A stretch of 13,268 bases of DNA, from assembly GCA_002469545.1 (NCBI GenBank), contig DKMK01000108.1:16531-29798 (forward strand), in the 5' to 3' direction. Positions 12,823-13,268 of the stretch are shown here, one piece after another. Origin of the DNA: Rhodobacterales bacterium UBA7416 (GTDB lineage: Bacteria > Pseudomonadota > Alphaproteobacteria > Rhodobacterales > Rhodobacteraceae). Position 1 is the first letter of the stretch. Each line of letters starts with the position of its first letter. A model generated the notes under the pieces. It did no database searches, was not told the origin of the DNA, and worked only from the letters and a program-made list of their open reading frames with translations. A program made the position numbers and the translations under genes.

Positions 12823-13268
12823 ATGACAGATATGATTGCAAAAGATGGCGTAGAAGCAGAAACCGTTGAAGCGGTGAAATCCCTAAGTGGCGAATACAAA
12901 TATGGGTTTTCCACTGATATTGAAATGGAATATGCCCCGCTTGGCCTGAACGAAGATATTGTGCGTTTGATTTCTGAAAAGAATGAAGAGCCTGAATGGA
13001 TGTTGGAATGGCGTCTGGCTGCGTTTGAACGTTGGAAACAAATGGAAGAGCCTGATTGGGCGATGGTTGATTACCCAAAAATCGACTTCCAAGAAATCTA
13101 TTATTATGCGCGCCCTGCGTCGATGGCGGAAGAAAAGCCAAAGTCATTAGATGATGTTGATCCAAAGCTGTTGGAAACATACGCCAAGCTGGGTATTCCG
13201 TTGAAAGAACAAGCATTGCTGGCGGGTGTTGAAGCACCTGAAGGCGAACGCAAGGTTGCGGTTGATGC
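12823..13268 (+). CDS. sufB: SufB, Fe-S cluster assembly scaffold protein (N-terminal part)
   Basis: An open frame runs from the ATG at 12823 to the window end, 148 complete codons without a stop. It begins MTDMIAKDG and includes KYGFSTDIEMEYAPLGLNED, SEKNEEPEWMLEWRLAAFE, MVDYPKIDFQEIYYYARP and KLGIPLKEQALLAGVE, a continuous match to the N-terminal region of SufB. SufB is the core of the cytosolic SufBC2D scaffold on which Fe-S clusters are built with sulfur from the cysteine desulfurase. AAAGGA at 12809-12814 provides a good ribosome-binding site. The gap to the desulfurase stop is 12 bp, so it is the third gene of the iscR operon. The catalytic C-terminal half is outside the window; sufC and sufD are expected beyond it but not seen. 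Confidence 0.95.
   Translation, partial: MTDMIAKDGVEAETVEAVKSLSGEYKYGFSTDIEMEYAPLGLNEDIVRLISEKNEEPEWMLEWRLAAFERWKQMEEPDWAMVDYPKIDFQEIYYYARPASMAEEKPKSLDDVDPKLLETYAKLGIPLKEQALLAGVEAPEGERKVAVD

Noticed and set aside
12773..13237. 154-codon minus-strand open frame at the window end
   Set aside because: Antisense to the start of sufB, which is unmistakable on the + strand.
1..13268. CRISPR arrays, tRNA or rRNA genes, insertion sequences, phage or defence genes
   Set aside because: No spaced direct repeats, cloverleaf-type sequences, transposase or integrase frames were recognised on either strand by reading.

Overview
The window looks like a chromosomal segment of an alphaproteobacterium, most likely Rhodobacterales (Roseobacter-type) with moderate GC. 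The pointers are a single-cysteine IscR-type regulator heading an iscR-cysteine desulfurase-sufB operon, an Irr-type palindrome in front of that operon, a divergent tyrS/anmK pair, and two tandem cyclophilins behind coaD. This assignment is inference from gene content and protein character, not from a database search.

Layout. Positions 1-2731 hold housekeeping genes on the + strand: the 3' end of uvrA (cut by the window edge), a two-CBS-domain protein, coaD (coenzyme A synthesis), and a cytosolic and an exported cyclophilin-type peptidyl-prolyl isomerase that overlap by ATGA. At 2806-3771 lies an exported DUF3179 protein whose Shine-Dalgarno sequence sits inside a strong hairpin. It converges on tyrS (minus strand), and tyrS diverges from anmK (cell-wall sugar recycling).

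Positions 6493-10283 form an accessory-looking cassette, by hand counts somewhat richer in GC than its flanks. It has a divergent TetR-family repressor, a 681-residue flavin/Fe-S oxidoreductase resembling N-methylproline demethylase and trimethylamine dehydrogenase, and, one base downstream, a proline-racemase-superfamily protein whose two catalytic cysteines are Ser and Thr. Two near-identical palindromes 32 bp apart fill the divergent promoter region. The likely job is catabolism of an N-methylated proline or hydroxyproline under TetR control. No transporter, Rieske demethylase or downstream dehydrogenase is present, so the pathway is incomplete here. A probable Rho-independent terminator closes the cassette.

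Positions 10457-13268 hold a minus-strand alpha/beta hydrolase and, divergently, the start of the Fe-S cluster assembly operon: iscR, a short cysteine desulfurase and the first third of sufB (cut by the window edge). Its promoter is compact. A -35 hexamer lies in an IscR type-1-like site and a -10 hexamer lies in a perfect Irr-box-like palindrome, which suggests direct dual control by Fe-S status and by iron/heme.

The most promising material for follow-up is the TetR/demethylase/Ser-Thr racemase-like cassette and the dual iron-responsive iscR promoter.
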